From contig CANJRM010000001.1 in assembly GCA_947476645.1 (NCBI GenBank), positions 25,205 to 89,204 of the forward strand: 64,000 bases of DNA, given 5' to 3'. Positions within the stretch are counted from its first letter, which is position 1. The number at the start of each line of letters is the position of its first letter. Of this stretch, positions 47,598-57,125 are shown one piece after another. Both the position numbers and the translations under genes were made by a program. The stretch is from Bacteroidota bacterium (GTDB taxonomy: Bacteria; Bacteroidota; Bacteroidia; Chitinophagales; LD1). The notes beneath the pieces were generated by a model that was not told the DNA's origin, ran no database searches, and saw only the letters and a list, made by a program, of their open reading frames with translations.

Positions 47598-50500
47598 ATG
47601 GCAAAGAAATTTTTGTCTTCGATATTTTTTTTGCTGTGCGTGGTTTTCCTGAGTGCGCAAATCATTGGCAATTGGACATTAACCGGTCCTTCAAAATTCC
47701 CTACCAATATTATTGGACAGGTGAATGGTATGGGCAGAGTCTCCCAAATTAAATTTCATCCCACCAATCTCAATAAAGTTTATGCGGTGAGTGGCACAGG
47801 AGGTTTATGGATAAGTAACAACAGCGGCACTTCGTGGAATTTTACGGGCACCGATAATTTACCGCAACATGATTTTGCAAGTGTTTGTGTTGATTATACA
47901 AACGATTCAATTCTGTATCTCGGTGGTGGTGATGCAAATTATTATCAGCGCGGTTTATATGGAATTTGGAAAAGTGTAGATGCAGGAACTACATGGACAC
48001 CATCGAACACCGGCATCGGAAATCGCTTGGTGATTGAAATGCTGATGTCGCCACTCGACCATAATGCAATTATTGCAGCGACTGATGATGGCATTTTTAA
48101 AACGTATGATGGCGGTGCAAACTGGGTGGAGAAATATCCAACAGAGAAATTTACCGACATGGTTTACAAACCTGTGGCGAACTCTTCCATCATTTATGCT
48201 GTCAGTTACAAACTGATTTTTCGTTCAACAGATTTAGGTGAAACATGGGACACACTCACGAACGGAGTCGCCATTCCTAATGGCGATGGTGAAGGAATGC
48301 GTTTAGCAGTAACACCTGCCGACACGAATAGAATTTACGTAGGCATGATTGCGAACCGCGGAAATATTCTGCGCTCAAATGATGGTGGTGATTCGTGGCT
48401 TACCGTGAAAAACGATTTTGATACAAGTTTGGTTGGCTATGCCATTGACCAGGATGGTCAGGGCAATTATGATTTTACTTTGATTGCGCATCCGCTTCAT
48501 CCTGATTGGCTATTTCTTTCAGCGCATTGTCACTGGCGCTCATTGGATGGCGGCTACAGTTGGGAGAAGCTCACGAACTGGTGGACGAATTGCCATACCG
48601 ATATGCACGACTATGAATTTAATCCCGCAAATCCTGATGAGTTATTGAGTGCGAATGATGGAGGAGTTTGGACGAGCAGCGATACCGCGCAAACATGGAA
48701 TGCGAAATGCGATTTTCTGAACAACACCGAGTTTTATCATGCAGGCCAAAGCAATTTGAATCGTGGACTTATGGATGGTGGCACGCAGGATAACGGAGAA
48801 CTTTACATGAGTTACTACAACTGGTTCACGAATCGCGGTGGCGACTGGACAACCAAAATGGCTTTCGATTTTCTTTCTTCCGATTACTGTTACGAAATTG
48901 CAGAAGGCACACGAAGAGGATTGACCGGTGGCGAAACCAATTTGAATTTTCCTTTCACGCCCGATAACACCGTTGAATTAGAATTTACTCCCGATGCTCC
49001 GCAAACGGCTTTCGTTTCGTTTGATGATGTATGGCGTACTGATACTCTTGCGTCAAATAATTTTGTGTGGCAGAAAATTTCGAACATTGGTATTCAGCTA
49101 TTTGACATAGCTTCTGTTCCCGGCAATCCGAATATTCTTTATGCGGCAACCAATAACAAACGCTTATACAGAACCGATAATGCGCTCGATGCAAATCCAA
49201 CATGGGCGGGTCCATTTACGCTTTTGACAGCCACTAATGTTTACGCCAGCATTGCAACAGTCAGTAGTGATACGAATGTTGTTTACATTTCGTGCAACAA
49301 CAAAATTTATCGCTCTGTTACAAAAGGAAGTACCTGGTCAAACGTTACGCTCAACCTGCCAAACACCAACATCAAAAAAATTGTGTATGATGTTTACAGC
49401 ACCGATGAATCTATTTATGCACTTGTAGGTAATGCAGTTTGGTATAAGAACAATACGATGAGCAATTGGGTGAATTATACTTTCGGTTTGCCAACGATAG
49501 CACAGTCACGCGACTTGATGATTTTCAACAACGGAACTCCGAACGCTGTGCTTCGCCTTTCATTTTTCGGAAGAGGAATTTGGGAAACACCTCTTTACTC
49601 AACACCGATTTGTCAGCCATCCGATTCAAGTTTTGCAACAAACATTACCATGAATTCCGCTTCGTTAAATTGGACGGCTTCAGGTAATGGAAACTATATT
49701 CTTGTTTACAAAGCATTGAATGCAACTCAATGGGATACGGTAAATGTTTCTGCAAACTCTTTTTCGCTCAGCGCACTTTCTCCTGATACAAAATATGTTT
49801 TCAGAGTTCAGTCACACTGCAACGGAAATTATTACAGCGGCTTTTCATTGCCTTGCGTTTTCACTACAGCATGCGAGCCGATACCAACTCAATGGAGTCA
49901 TGAGGACATCGGAACTGTTGGGGTGCCCGGTGATGTGTGTTACGATTCGCCTACGCAAACCTATCGCATGATTGGTTCGGGCAAAGACATTTGGGATTAT
50001 GAAGACCATTTCCATTACATGTATCAACGCGTGCATGGTGATGTAACCATGATGGTGCTTTGTGAGTCAATCGAAGATATTTATGAATGGACGAAGGCCG
50101 GTCCTATGCTACGCGAAACACTTGACAGCAATTCTGCTTACGCTATGACTGACATGACTGGCGGCAACGGAGCAGCCTTTCAGCGAAGACATAACAACAC
50201 AACCTATTCTGCCAACACAAACGACACTTCATTTCACACGCCACTTTGGTTGCGCCTTTCACGCGTTGGAAATACATACACTGGCTCTGCTTCTAATGAC
50301 GGCAATACATGGACTGATATTCATGCATCAACATTCACCATGCAGGACACAGTCTTTATTGGGCTTGCACACACCAGTCATATAGATGCGCTGTTGAATA
50401 ACAGTGTGTTTCGTTTCATTGATATTTCTCCAACTTCTGCTGTCGTTAGCGGAGTTCAAAACATGCACGAAGCAAATCTTGATTTTGAAATTTTCCCGAA

Positions 50501-50717
50501 TCCTGCGAAAGAACTTTTGACCGTTTATAGCTTGCAGTTTACACAGAAGAAAAGTTTACTCGAAGTTTTTGATGTTGCTGGAAGAAAAGTATTCAGCACA
50601 ATACCAATTGCTGCCAACTGTCAATTGTCAACTGCCAACTGGAGCAACGGAATTTATTTTTTGGAAGTAAAAACAGGAAACACTTCTGCCACGAAAAAAT
50701 TTGTAGTGGCACACTAA
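47598..50717 (+). CDS. Large secreted beta-propeller/FN3/DUF1349 protein with T9SS sorting domain
   Basis: 1039 aa from the ATG at 47598 (MAKKFLSSIFFLLCVVFLSAQ, signal peptide). Residues of about 60-700 carry many Asp-box/BNR blades (ISNNSGTSWNF; SVDAGTTWTPS; TYDGGANWVEK; STDLGETWDTL; SNDGGDSWLTV; SLDGGYSWEKL; SVTKGSTWSNV), as in sortilin/sialidase-like propellers. An FN3-like module follows (ASLNWTASGNGNYILVYKALN), then a DUF1349/concanavalin-like module (TYRMIGSGKDIWDYEDHFHYMYQRVHGDVTMM). The sorting domain starts near LDFEIFPNPAKELLTVYSL. Probably binds or degrades extracellular polymers; unproven. Confidence 0.88.
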   Translation: MAKKFLSSIFFLLCVVFLSAQIIGNWTLTGPSKFPTNIIGQVNGMGRVSQIKFHPTNLNKVYAVSGTGGLWISNNSGTSWNFTGTDNLPQHDFASVCVDYTNDSILYLGGGDANYYQRGLYGIWKSVDAGTTWTPSNTGIGNRLVIEMLMSPLDHNAIIAATDDGIFKTYDGGANWVEKYPTEKFTDMVYKPVANSSIIYAVSYKLIFRSTDLGETWDTLTNGVAIPNGDGEGMRLAVTPADTNRIYVGMIANRGNILRSNDGGDSWLTVKNDFDTSLVGYAIDQDGQGNYDFTLIAHPLHPDWLFLSAHCHWRSLDGGYSWEKLTNWWTNCHTDMHDYEFNPANPDELLSANDGGVWTSSDTAQTWNAKCDFLNNTEFYHAGQSNLNRGLMDGGTQDNGELYMSYYNWFTNRGGDWTTKMAFDFLSSDYCYEIAEGTRRGLTGGETNLNFPFTPDNTVELEFTPDAPQTAFVSFDDVWRTDTLASNNFVWQKISNIGIQLFDIASVPGNPNILYAATNNKRLYRTDNALDANPTWAGPFTLLTATNVYASIATVSSDTNVVYISCNNKIYRSVTKGSTWSNVTLNLPNTNIKKIVYDVYSTDESIYALVGNAVWYKNNTMSNWVNYTFGLPTIAQSRDLMIFNNGTPNAVLRLSFFGRGIWETPLYSTPICQPSDSSFATNITMNSASLNWTASGNGNYILVYKALNATQWDTVNVSANSFSLSALSPDTKYVFRVQSHCNGNYYSGFSLPCVFTTACEPIPTQWSHEDIGTVGVPGDVCYDSPTQTYRMIGSGKDIWDYEDHFHYMYQRVHGDVTMMVLCESIEDIYEWTKAGPMLRETLDSNSAYAMTDMTGGNGAAFQRRHNNTTYSANTNDTSFHTPLWLRLSRVGNTYTGSASNDGNTWTDIHASTFTMQDTVFIGLAHTSHIDALLNNSVFRFIDISPTSAVVSGVQNMHEANLDFEIFPNPAKELLTVYSLQFTQKKSLLEVFDVAGRKVFSTIPIAANCQLSTANWSNGIYFLEVKTGNTSATKKFVVAH

Positions 50718-50759
50718 ACTTTCTCTGGATTCAAAACTTCTCTCCTTTATATTCGCCCC

Positions 50760-52454
50760 ATGCAAAAGCGCTGGGCAATCAAACAAACCAATGAACAAAA
50801 AGTAAATGCACTTCAGCAAGAGTTGAAAGTGCATCCTGTGCTTTGCAAACTATTAGTGCAACGTGGAATTGAAACATACGAGCAAGCAAAGAAATTTTTC
50901 CGTCCCGAGCTAAGCGATTTGCACGACCCGTTTTTGATGAAAGATATGGACAAAGCCATCAACCGAATTAACGAGGCAATTGCGGCCAACGAAAAAATTC
51001 TAATTTACGGTGATTACGATGTGGATGGCACTACTGCTGTTGCCATTGCATTTTCTTTCCTCAAAGAATTTTATCCCAATATAGACTACTACGTGCCTAA
51101 CCGTTACACAGAAGGTTATGGTATCTCCCTGAAAGGAATTGACTTTGCTTCTGAGAATAATTTCTCACTCATCATTGCGCTCGATTGCGGAATAAAAGCG
51201 AATGATAAAATTGATTACGCGAATGGAAAGAAGATTGACTTCATCATCTGCGACCATCACAATGCCGGAGAGGAAATTCCCAATGCCATTGCGGTACTCG
51301 ACCCGAAGAGAATTGATTGCAATTACCCTTTCAAAGAATTAAGCGGCTGCGGAATTGGATTCAAATTAATTCAGGCTTTCAGTTTGCAAAATGGAATTCC
51401 GTTGGAGAAATGTTACCAGTTTCTTGATTTGGTTTGTGTGAGTATCGGTAGTGATATTGTTTCTATGAGCGGAGAAAATCGAACACTCGCATGGTTCGGT
51501 TTGGAGAAATTGAATTCAGAAAACGCAAGCAGCGGTTTGAAGCGACTAAAAGAAATTGCAGGAGTTCAAAAGCAAATGAGCATTGATGATGTGGTTTTTA
51601 TTCTTGGTCCACGCATTAACGCTGCGGGAAGAATGGATGATGCCATGCACGCGGTTAAACTTCTGATTAGTGATGAGATAGATTTAGAAGGAGAAGAAAA
51701 AGCGTTTCAACTCAACCGCTTCAACAACGACCGAAAAGATTTAGACAGAAACATTACTGCGCATGCGCTTGAAATAATTGCAAACGATGAAAATCTTATA
51801 CAACGTAAAACAACTGTTCTTCAACATCCCGATTGGAATAAAGGAGTCATAGGCATTGTTGCTTCGCGTCTCACTGATACTTATTACCGCCCAACAATTA
51901 TTCTCACAGAAAGCGATGGCAAACTTGCAGGCAGTGCACGCTCGGTAAAAGGTTTCGATTTGTATGAAGCCATTTATGATTGTCGCGAACACCTCATTCA
52001 GTTTGGCGGGCATAAATTTGCTGCGGGCATGACCATGGACAAAGAAAACTTTGAAGCATTCTCCAACCAATTTGAAAAAGTGGTAAGTGAAAGAATTACA
52101 CCCGATCAACTGATTCCCGAATTAGAAATTGATGCGGAGTTAGAACTGGAAGATATTACGCCAAAGTTTTACGGCATTCTGCAACAAATGGCTCCCTTCG
52201 GTCCTGCTAATATGAAGCCCGTTTTTGTAACGCGCGGAGTTCGTGACAGCGGCTGGAGCAAAATTGTAAAAGAAGAGCACATCAAATTTTCAATCAAGAA
52301 AAAGGACAACACTAACTTTGACGGCATCGGTTTTGGAATGGCGGATAAATTCTCCTTGGTAAAAAGCGGGGCGTTTGATATTGCTTATCAAATCAGCGAA
52401 AATGTTTGGAACGATAAGGTTAGTTTGCAGATGATGGTGAAAGATGTGATGTAG
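50760..52454 (+). CDS. recJ: Single-stranded-DNA-specific exonuclease RecJ
   Basis: 5'-3' ssDNA exonuclease of recombination and mismatch repair. 564 aa. DHH motifs: IYGDYDVDGTTAVAI (I), LIIALDCGIKA (II), FIICDHHNAGEEIPNAIAVLDPK (III), then SGCGIGFKLIQAF; the DHHA1 region contains GVIGIVASRLTDTYYRPTIILTE and FGGHKFAAGMTM (GGH motif). The C-terminal OB-like fold (PVFVTRGVRDSGWSKIVKEEHIKFSI) completes it. Followed 18 bp downstream by asnB. Confidence 0.96.
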   Translation: MQKRWAIKQTNEQKVNALQQELKVHPVLCKLLVQRGIETYEQAKKFFRPELSDLHDPFLMKDMDKAINRINEAIAANEKILIYGDYDVDGTTAVAIAFSFLKEFYPNIDYYVPNRYTEGYGISLKGIDFASENNFSLIIALDCGIKANDKIDYANGKKIDFIICDHHNAGEEIPNAIAVLDPKRIDCNYPFKELSGCGIGFKLIQAFSLQNGIPLEKCYQFLDLVCVSIGSDIVSMSGENRTLAWFGLEKLNSENASSGLKRLKEIAGVQKQMSIDDVVFILGPRINAAGRMDDAMHAVKLLISDEIDLEGEEKAFQLNRFNNDRKDLDRNITAHALEIIANDENLIQRKTTVLQHPDWNKGVIGIVASRLTDTYYRPTIILTESDGKLAGSARSVKGFDLYEAIYDCREHLIQFGGHKFAAGMTMDKENFEAFSNQFEKVVSERITPDQLIPELEIDAELELEDITPKFYGILQQMAPFGPANMKPVFVTRGVRDSGWSKIVKEEHIKFSIKKKDNTNFDGIGFGMADKFSLVKSGAFDIAYQISENVWNDKVSLQMMVKDVM

Positions 52455-52472
52455 AGTTAAAAACAAAAAACA

Positions 52473-54257
52473 ATGTGCGGAATTGTAGGTCAAATAAATT
52501 TCCAAAAGCAAATTGAACGAAGTGCATTCGTTGCTATGCGCGATACGCTTACTCATCGCGGACCCGATGATGCCGGAGCAGATTTTTTCGAAAACGATTC
52601 CATTGCATTAGGGCATCGCAGACTTTCGTTTCTTGACTTAAGCGAAGCAGGTAGACAGCCCATGAGTAATGAAGATGAAACTATTTGTCTGGTGCTGAAT
52701 GGCGAAATCTACAACTACATTGAACTACGGAATGAATTATTAAAACTCAACTACCGTTTTAAAACAGGCACCGATACTGAAGTTATCATTCACGGTTATG
52801 AAGAGTGGGGGGCAGAAATTATTTCTAAGCTGAAGGGAATGTTCGCTTTCGGTTTGCTCGATTTAAAAAAGAATCAACTACTACTTGCGCGCGATACTTT
52901 CGGCATAAAGCCTCTTTACTACTATCAGCATAATGGACAAATCATTTTTGCCTCCGAGTTAAAAGCAATTTTAAAATGTACCGATGTAAAACGCGAAATT
53001 GATTTCACTTCGTTTGCCGATTATTTCATTTACCGCTATGTGCCTTCTCCAAAAAGTATTTGGAAAAATATTTCAAAACTTCCTCCTGCACATTTCCTGA
53101 TTTACGATTACAAAAAAAACACTACTCAACTTTGTGAGTATCGTCAGCTAAAGTTTAGCTCAGAAAAAATCAACGAGCAGAATTTAATTTCTGAAGTTGA
53201 TAAAATGCTTGAGCAATCTGTTAGCATTCATGCACGAAGCGATGTGCCTATCGGCTCCTTTTTAAGTGGTGGTTATGATAGTTCAGCTATCGTTTACTAC
53301 TTAACCAAACTCGGATACAAACCCGAAACATTTTCAATTGGTTTTAAAGATTGGCAAAACAGCGAACATCAGTTTGCGCAACTGGTTGCCGACCATTTAA
53401 AGGTTCCTCATAACGTAACACTTGCTACTGATGAAACACTCGACCTATTGGACATCATGCCCGATGTTTATGATGAACCTATAGCCGATATTTCAATTTT
53501 ACCAACCTGGTTGGTAAGCAAAGCTGCTGTGCAAAAAGTAAAAGCAGTGATGAGTGGTGAAGGTGCCGATGAATTGTTTGGTGGCTATACCTGGCACAAT
53601 GATTTTTATAAAAAGAACGCACAATTGCCTTTTTGGAAAAAGTGGAGCAATAAACTTTCAGGAGAAAAGGATTTCGATACCGTTGAATTTTATTCCAACG
53701 CTATGGCTATGGGGAAATTCGATGGTAATGAATTGAAACAAATGCTTCACCCCGATCTACATTCTTCAATTCCGGAAGACAGTAGTTGGTTTTATCGGAA
53801 AAATTTCAATTCAAATCTTTCTCCTGTAAAATCGCTTCAGCAATTAGACATAAAATGTTTTATGGGGGAACTGGTGCTTACGAAGATTGACAGAGCTACC
53901 ATGGCGAACTCATTAGAGGCAAGAGTGCCATTTCTTGACTACGATTTGTATGAAAGAATTTTGCAGGTCAATGAAGATGTATATTTCAAACCCGATACAA
54001 CAAAATTCATTTTACACGAAAATATTTCGGGGCATCTACCTGCTTCCATTTTAGAAAGGAAGAAACAGGGTTTTGTAGGACCCGATGAATTTTACATGAA
54101 TATGAAACGGTACAAAAATATTTTGGACAGTGCTACTCTTATTCGTGACGGAATTATTAGGAAAGAATATTACGAACGTTTGCTCAACAATAAAGACCAT
54201 TGGCGGCTTTGGAAATTGACGTTAATGGAGAAGTGGTACAAACGGTGGGTAGCATAG
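52473..54257 (+). CDS. asnB: Asparagine synthase (glutamine-hydrolysing)
   Basis: 594 aa. The N-terminal glutaminase begins with Cys2 (MCGIVGQINF), the catalytic nucleophile; HRGPDDAG and HRRLSFLDLSEAGRQP bind glutamine. The synthase half has SGGYDSSA (ATP P-loop) and GEGADELFGGYTWHN. The C-terminus (EARVPFLDYDLYERIL; PASILERKKQGF) fits AsnB-type amidotransferases that serve asparagine or peptidoglycan/secondary-metabolite amides. Closed by a bidirectional terminator at 54361-54392. Confidence 0.92.
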   Translation: MCGIVGQINFQKQIERSAFVAMRDTLTHRGPDDAGADFFENDSIALGHRRLSFLDLSEAGRQPMSNEDETICLVLNGEIYNYIELRNELLKLNYRFKTGTDTEVIIHGYEEWGAEIISKLKGMFAFGLLDLKKNQLLLARDTFGIKPLYYYQHNGQIIFASELKAILKCTDVKREIDFTSFADYFIYRYVPSPKSIWKNISKLPPAHFLIYDYKKNTTQLCEYRQLKFSSEKINEQNLISEVDKMLEQSVSIHARSDVPIGSFLSGGYDSSAIVYYLTKLGYKPETFSIGFKDWQNSEHQFAQLVADHLKVPHNVTLATDETLDLLDIMPDVYDEPIADISILPTWLVSKAAVQKVKAVMSGEGADELFGGYTWHNDFYKKNAQLPFWKKWSNKLSGEKDFDTVEFYSNAMAMGKFDGNELKQMLHPDLHSSIPEDSSWFYRKNFNSNLSPVKSLQQLDIKCFMGELVLTKIDRATMANSLEARVPFLDYDLYERILQVNEDVYFKPDTTKFILHENISGHLPASILERKKQGFVGPDEFYMNMKRYKNILDSATLIRDGIIRKEYYERLLNNKDHWRLWKLTLMEKWYKRWVA

Positions 54258-54360
54258 GACTTCATTTCTTGAAATAATGCGGTGTCTGTTGCAGCCTGTA
54301 GATTTCGAAATTTTCTACCTACCATTTACAGTTAAAATAACGAGAGTGTGTAAAAAATTA

Positions 54361-54392
54361 AAAACCTGCTGCTCGTAGGAGCAACAGGTTTT
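54361..54392. terminator. Bidirectional terminator
   Basis: AAAACCTGCTGCTC (54361-54374), GTAG, GAGCAACAGGTTTT (54379-54392): 14-nt arms with one C/A mismatch, A run before and T run after. It lies between the convergent asnB gene and the decayed lipoprotein gene. The gap 54258-54413 holds nothing else recognisable. Confidence 0.85.
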
Positions 54393-54413
54393 AGTTTTAG
54401 TTACTGAATATTT

Positions 54414-55255
54414 TTACTGAAGTGTAATATTGGTTGTCACTCCACTTTGTGTAATCGTAGCGCGGTCATCGCAGGCACCTGGACCGTAGTCAATAAAGCG
54501 GTCTGCCTGTGCCGGAATCTCAACTTTAAGCTCACCGCTAACAAAATGATCTTCACATTGTTCACTGTAGTTTAATGCCTGAGTAATAGTTTGTGTATAC
54601 GACTGTCCATTCACTGTACCTATGCCCGAACCGGTAAAATACTGAACCGTATTATTTGCTCCACCCACAGTATCCAAAGCAAACTCAATAGCTAAGTTAT
54701 TAGTACCATTAAATCTTATTTCATCCCATTTACCCGCAGTAGTCAGGTTTGAAACCAAACTCATGGTAGGATTTCCACTACCGTTTAAACCGGTATAGGT
54801 AAAAAGAGCATCACCGCTTACTGTATCAGTAGTAGTAATCAAATTAGTAAATGTAATACGCTGATAGTTTCCTACTTGTGCATTAAAATTATCGCTGCTT
54901 AATTGAATGATTAAAAGACCGGCAAAAAAATCACCATTGGCATTGGTACAACCTGAGCCAAAATCAACCGTGATAGAGAAGGGCACAGAAGATGTATCGG
55001 TGGTAACAATTGCACACGGAAAATCTCCGAAATAGAAGTCGCCCTCTTTTTTACCCGAAACCTGTGGCATTACCATATGTTCGATAGCCATAACAGTATT
55101 AAAGCTCTCAATTGAGTTTGAGTGGTTACTAAAGCTGCGGCATCTTTGTTTGCATCGGCAACCGGTTTCAGCGTCTCTTCTTTTTTACAAGAGTTAAGAG
55201 AAAAAATAGCCGCTATAGCGGTTATTGCAATTAATTAGTTCATTTTGTTTTTCAT
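54414..55255 (-). pseudogene. Broken lipoprotein gene (nonsense plus frameshift)
   Basis: Intact frame 54414-55091 (225 aa) encodes a beta-rich secreted-looking body without any signal peptide. Upstream, from an ATG at 55255, the frame reads MKNKMN, stop TAA, then LIAITAIAAIFSLNSCKKEE: a textbook lipoprotein signal with lipobox LNSC, interrupted at codon 7 (AAA or similar to TAA). It then leaves the body's frame; a one-base loss in the GCTTTAGT run near 55130 would restore DAAAFSNHSNSIESFNTVMAIEHM. Two lesions make decay likelier than a single read error. Body has no named domain; the Asp/Gly-rich pattern (VDFGSGCTNANGDFFAG) repeats in similar lipoproteins. Confidence 0.72.
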
Positions 55256-55350
55256 GCACACGTTTACGTCACATTAAAACAAAAGGTTACCTAACACAAA
55301 ACCCGCGTTGCAAAATCGTTACAAAACGCCCGCTACAATTATGATTAGCG

Positions 55351-56985
55351 CTATTTATCTTTAAGAACTTTGCCTGTACTTATAACACCGTCCGCATTCA
55401 ACCTATAGAAATAAATTCCTGTGGGAAGTTTTGCACCATCCAAAACAGTTTCCTGTTTGCCCGCCTGTAAAAATCCTTTCGAAATATTTTTCACCACCTG
55501 TCCTTCGGCATTCAGAATATCAAACTGCACATAGCCCGATTTTTTCAGATTATAAGAAATAGCAAAAGAAGAACTAAACGGATTCGGAAAAACAGAAACC
55601 AAAACTTCATGATTCAATTCAACAACAGCAGTTGCACCAAACACAAAAGATGTGTCTGCAATTTTAGTATTCGCCAAAGTTGTGTCAATAGAATATGCTT
55701 TTATTCTGAACCAACCCTCCGCTCCTAATGATAAAGTTGGTGTCCAGTTGAAGCTTGTATCGGTAAGATGATTAGCAATATTGGTAAACGTGGCTTTGTT
55801 ATCGGTGCTTATATCTAAATCGTAATACACAGGTCTGCCGTCATCGGGGTTTTTCAAATGCCAGGTTACAGGTGTTGAGCCGTCCCAGTTTACATACCCC
55901 ACAGGCGAAGTAAAATTCACATTCGGCTTGCTGAATGAATGCAGCAACTCTACATAACCCACGCCTGTTACAGGTGCGCCATCTACCGTTCCTTCAATAA
56001 GCATACTGCCTTCAAAAAAACGAAACGGTAAAGTGACTTCGTTATTTGAATGAGTGGCACTCAAAATTAAATCGGTGTTACCATAAGTCAATCGCCATTT
56101 TTGGTCATAGCAACGTTGTGCATCGGCAGTATAAGTGAACTTCAAACGCTCGAGTGTAAAATCATTAATCACAGCATCGGAAGTATCGGTGTTGTGCTGC
56201 GTGCAAAACTGATAGGTAGACGTATCAGGTATCTGACTTGCCGTATTAAAGATATTCCAGAGGTTCATATCCTGTCCGTTTGAAAGTTGTAACGACATCC
56301 AGGTGTATTGCTCACCATTATTCGGATTAAACTGTCCCCACTGTCTGTCAATCCACGAAATTCCATGCACGTGTTCTGTTACGCCATTCATCGTAACAGT
56401 TCCTGTAACTTCTAATTCAGTTTCTGAATAATAATACGTGTAACCTGTAATGCCTTCATATAAAAAACCAGTACCGCCAACCATCAGCGGACGCTTCTTC
56501 GATTTGTAAGTTAAGTTTAACGAACCATTTGGCATAGAAGCATTCAAGGTATATTCAAACGGAATCATTACACCTGACGAATCGCGCGTGTTCCATTCTT
56601 CATGTCCGCTACCTGTTAAACCTGTATTAGCCATAATGTGCAAATGGTCTTGGGCTAAAGTGGGGTAATTGCAGGGAGCAGTTTCTGTAACAAACGTTCC
56701 CGTGTTTTCATTCGATAATTCAAAAATTCGGAAGCCCTGAAAAATAGCAACGGGATAATAAAAGTAAGTAAGCATCAACGAATAATTAGTGCCTGTAGAA
56801 TCACCTGTTACGTGCGCGTTCGTGTACCACCACTCTACAATTTCTCCGGGGTGATAACCTTCATCGGCAGGAAAATCAAGTACACTGCCCGGCTGATGAT
56901 AAGGATAGGTTTTCCAGCTTTGTGCATAGGAAGAAAAAATAGTTGCACAAAACAGAAGTAATAAAAGGAAGTAACGGTGCAGCAT
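55351..56985 (-). CDS. Secreted CrtC/AttH-like lipocalin-type protein with T9SS sorting domain
   Basis: 544 aa with signal peptide MLHRYFLLLLLFCATIFSSYAQ. Residues of about 35-350 match the AttH/CrtC (carotenoid 1,2-hydratase-like) fold: FPADEGYHPGEIVEWWYTNAHVTG near the start, and GISWIDRQWGQF with WTWMSLQLSNGQDMNLW further on, both diagnostic. Then a Fn3-like stretch and a sorting domain from VLVSVFPNPFSSSF. Bacterial relatives hydrate carotenoids or act on lipid-like molecules; being secreted, a host or environmental substrate is likelier. The gap 55256-55350 holds no gene. Confidence 0.82.
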   Translation of the reverse strand: MLHRYFLLLLLFCATIFSSYAQSWKTYPYHQPGSVLDFPADEGYHPGEIVEWWYTNAHVTGDSTGTNYSLMLTYFYYPVAIFQGFRIFELSNENTGTFVTETAPCNYPTLAQDHLHIMANTGLTGSGHEEWNTRDSSGVMIPFEYTLNASMPNGSLNLTYKSKKRPLMVGGTGFLYEGITGYTYYYSETELEVTGTVTMNGVTEHVHGISWIDRQWGQFNPNNGEQYTWMSLQLSNGQDMNLWNIFNTASQIPDTSTYQFCTQHNTDTSDAVINDFTLERLKFTYTADAQRCYDQKWRLTYGNTDLILSATHSNNEVTLPFRFFEGSMLIEGTVDGAPVTGVGYVELLHSFSKPNVNFTSPVGYVNWDGSTPVTWHLKNPDDGRPVYYDLDISTDNKATFTNIANHLTDTSFNWTPTLSLGAEGWFRIKAYSIDTTLANTKIADTSFVFGATAVVELNHEVLVSVFPNPFSSSFAISYNLKKSGYVQFDILNAEGQVVKNISKGFLQAGKQETVLDGAKLPTGIYFYRLNADGVISTGKVLKDK

Positions 56986-57098
56986 GTTTTAAATTTTTTG
57001 TTGAGTGAATGTAGCGAAATTGATGGCTAACAATTAAACGCACTACTGACAATTGGTTGATTCAAATCATCTGCGCTTCTTCATCAAAGTTTTAATCT

Positions 57099-57106
57099 TA
57101 GGTTTG
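57099..57106 (+). promoter_or_regulatory. kynA -7 box
   Basis: TAGGTTTG fits the Bacteroidota TAnnTTTG -7 consensus, 19 nt before the kynA ATG. No TTG lies at the expected -33 distance, so the assignment is tentative. Confidence 0.4.
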
Positions 57107-57125
57107 AAAAATAAAACTGACACAC

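Noticed and set aside
55091..55255. Treating the frame starting at 55091 as a complete cytoplasmic protein.
   Set aside because: The upstream sequence clearly encodes a lipoprotein signal in a broken frame, so the gene is better described as decayed.
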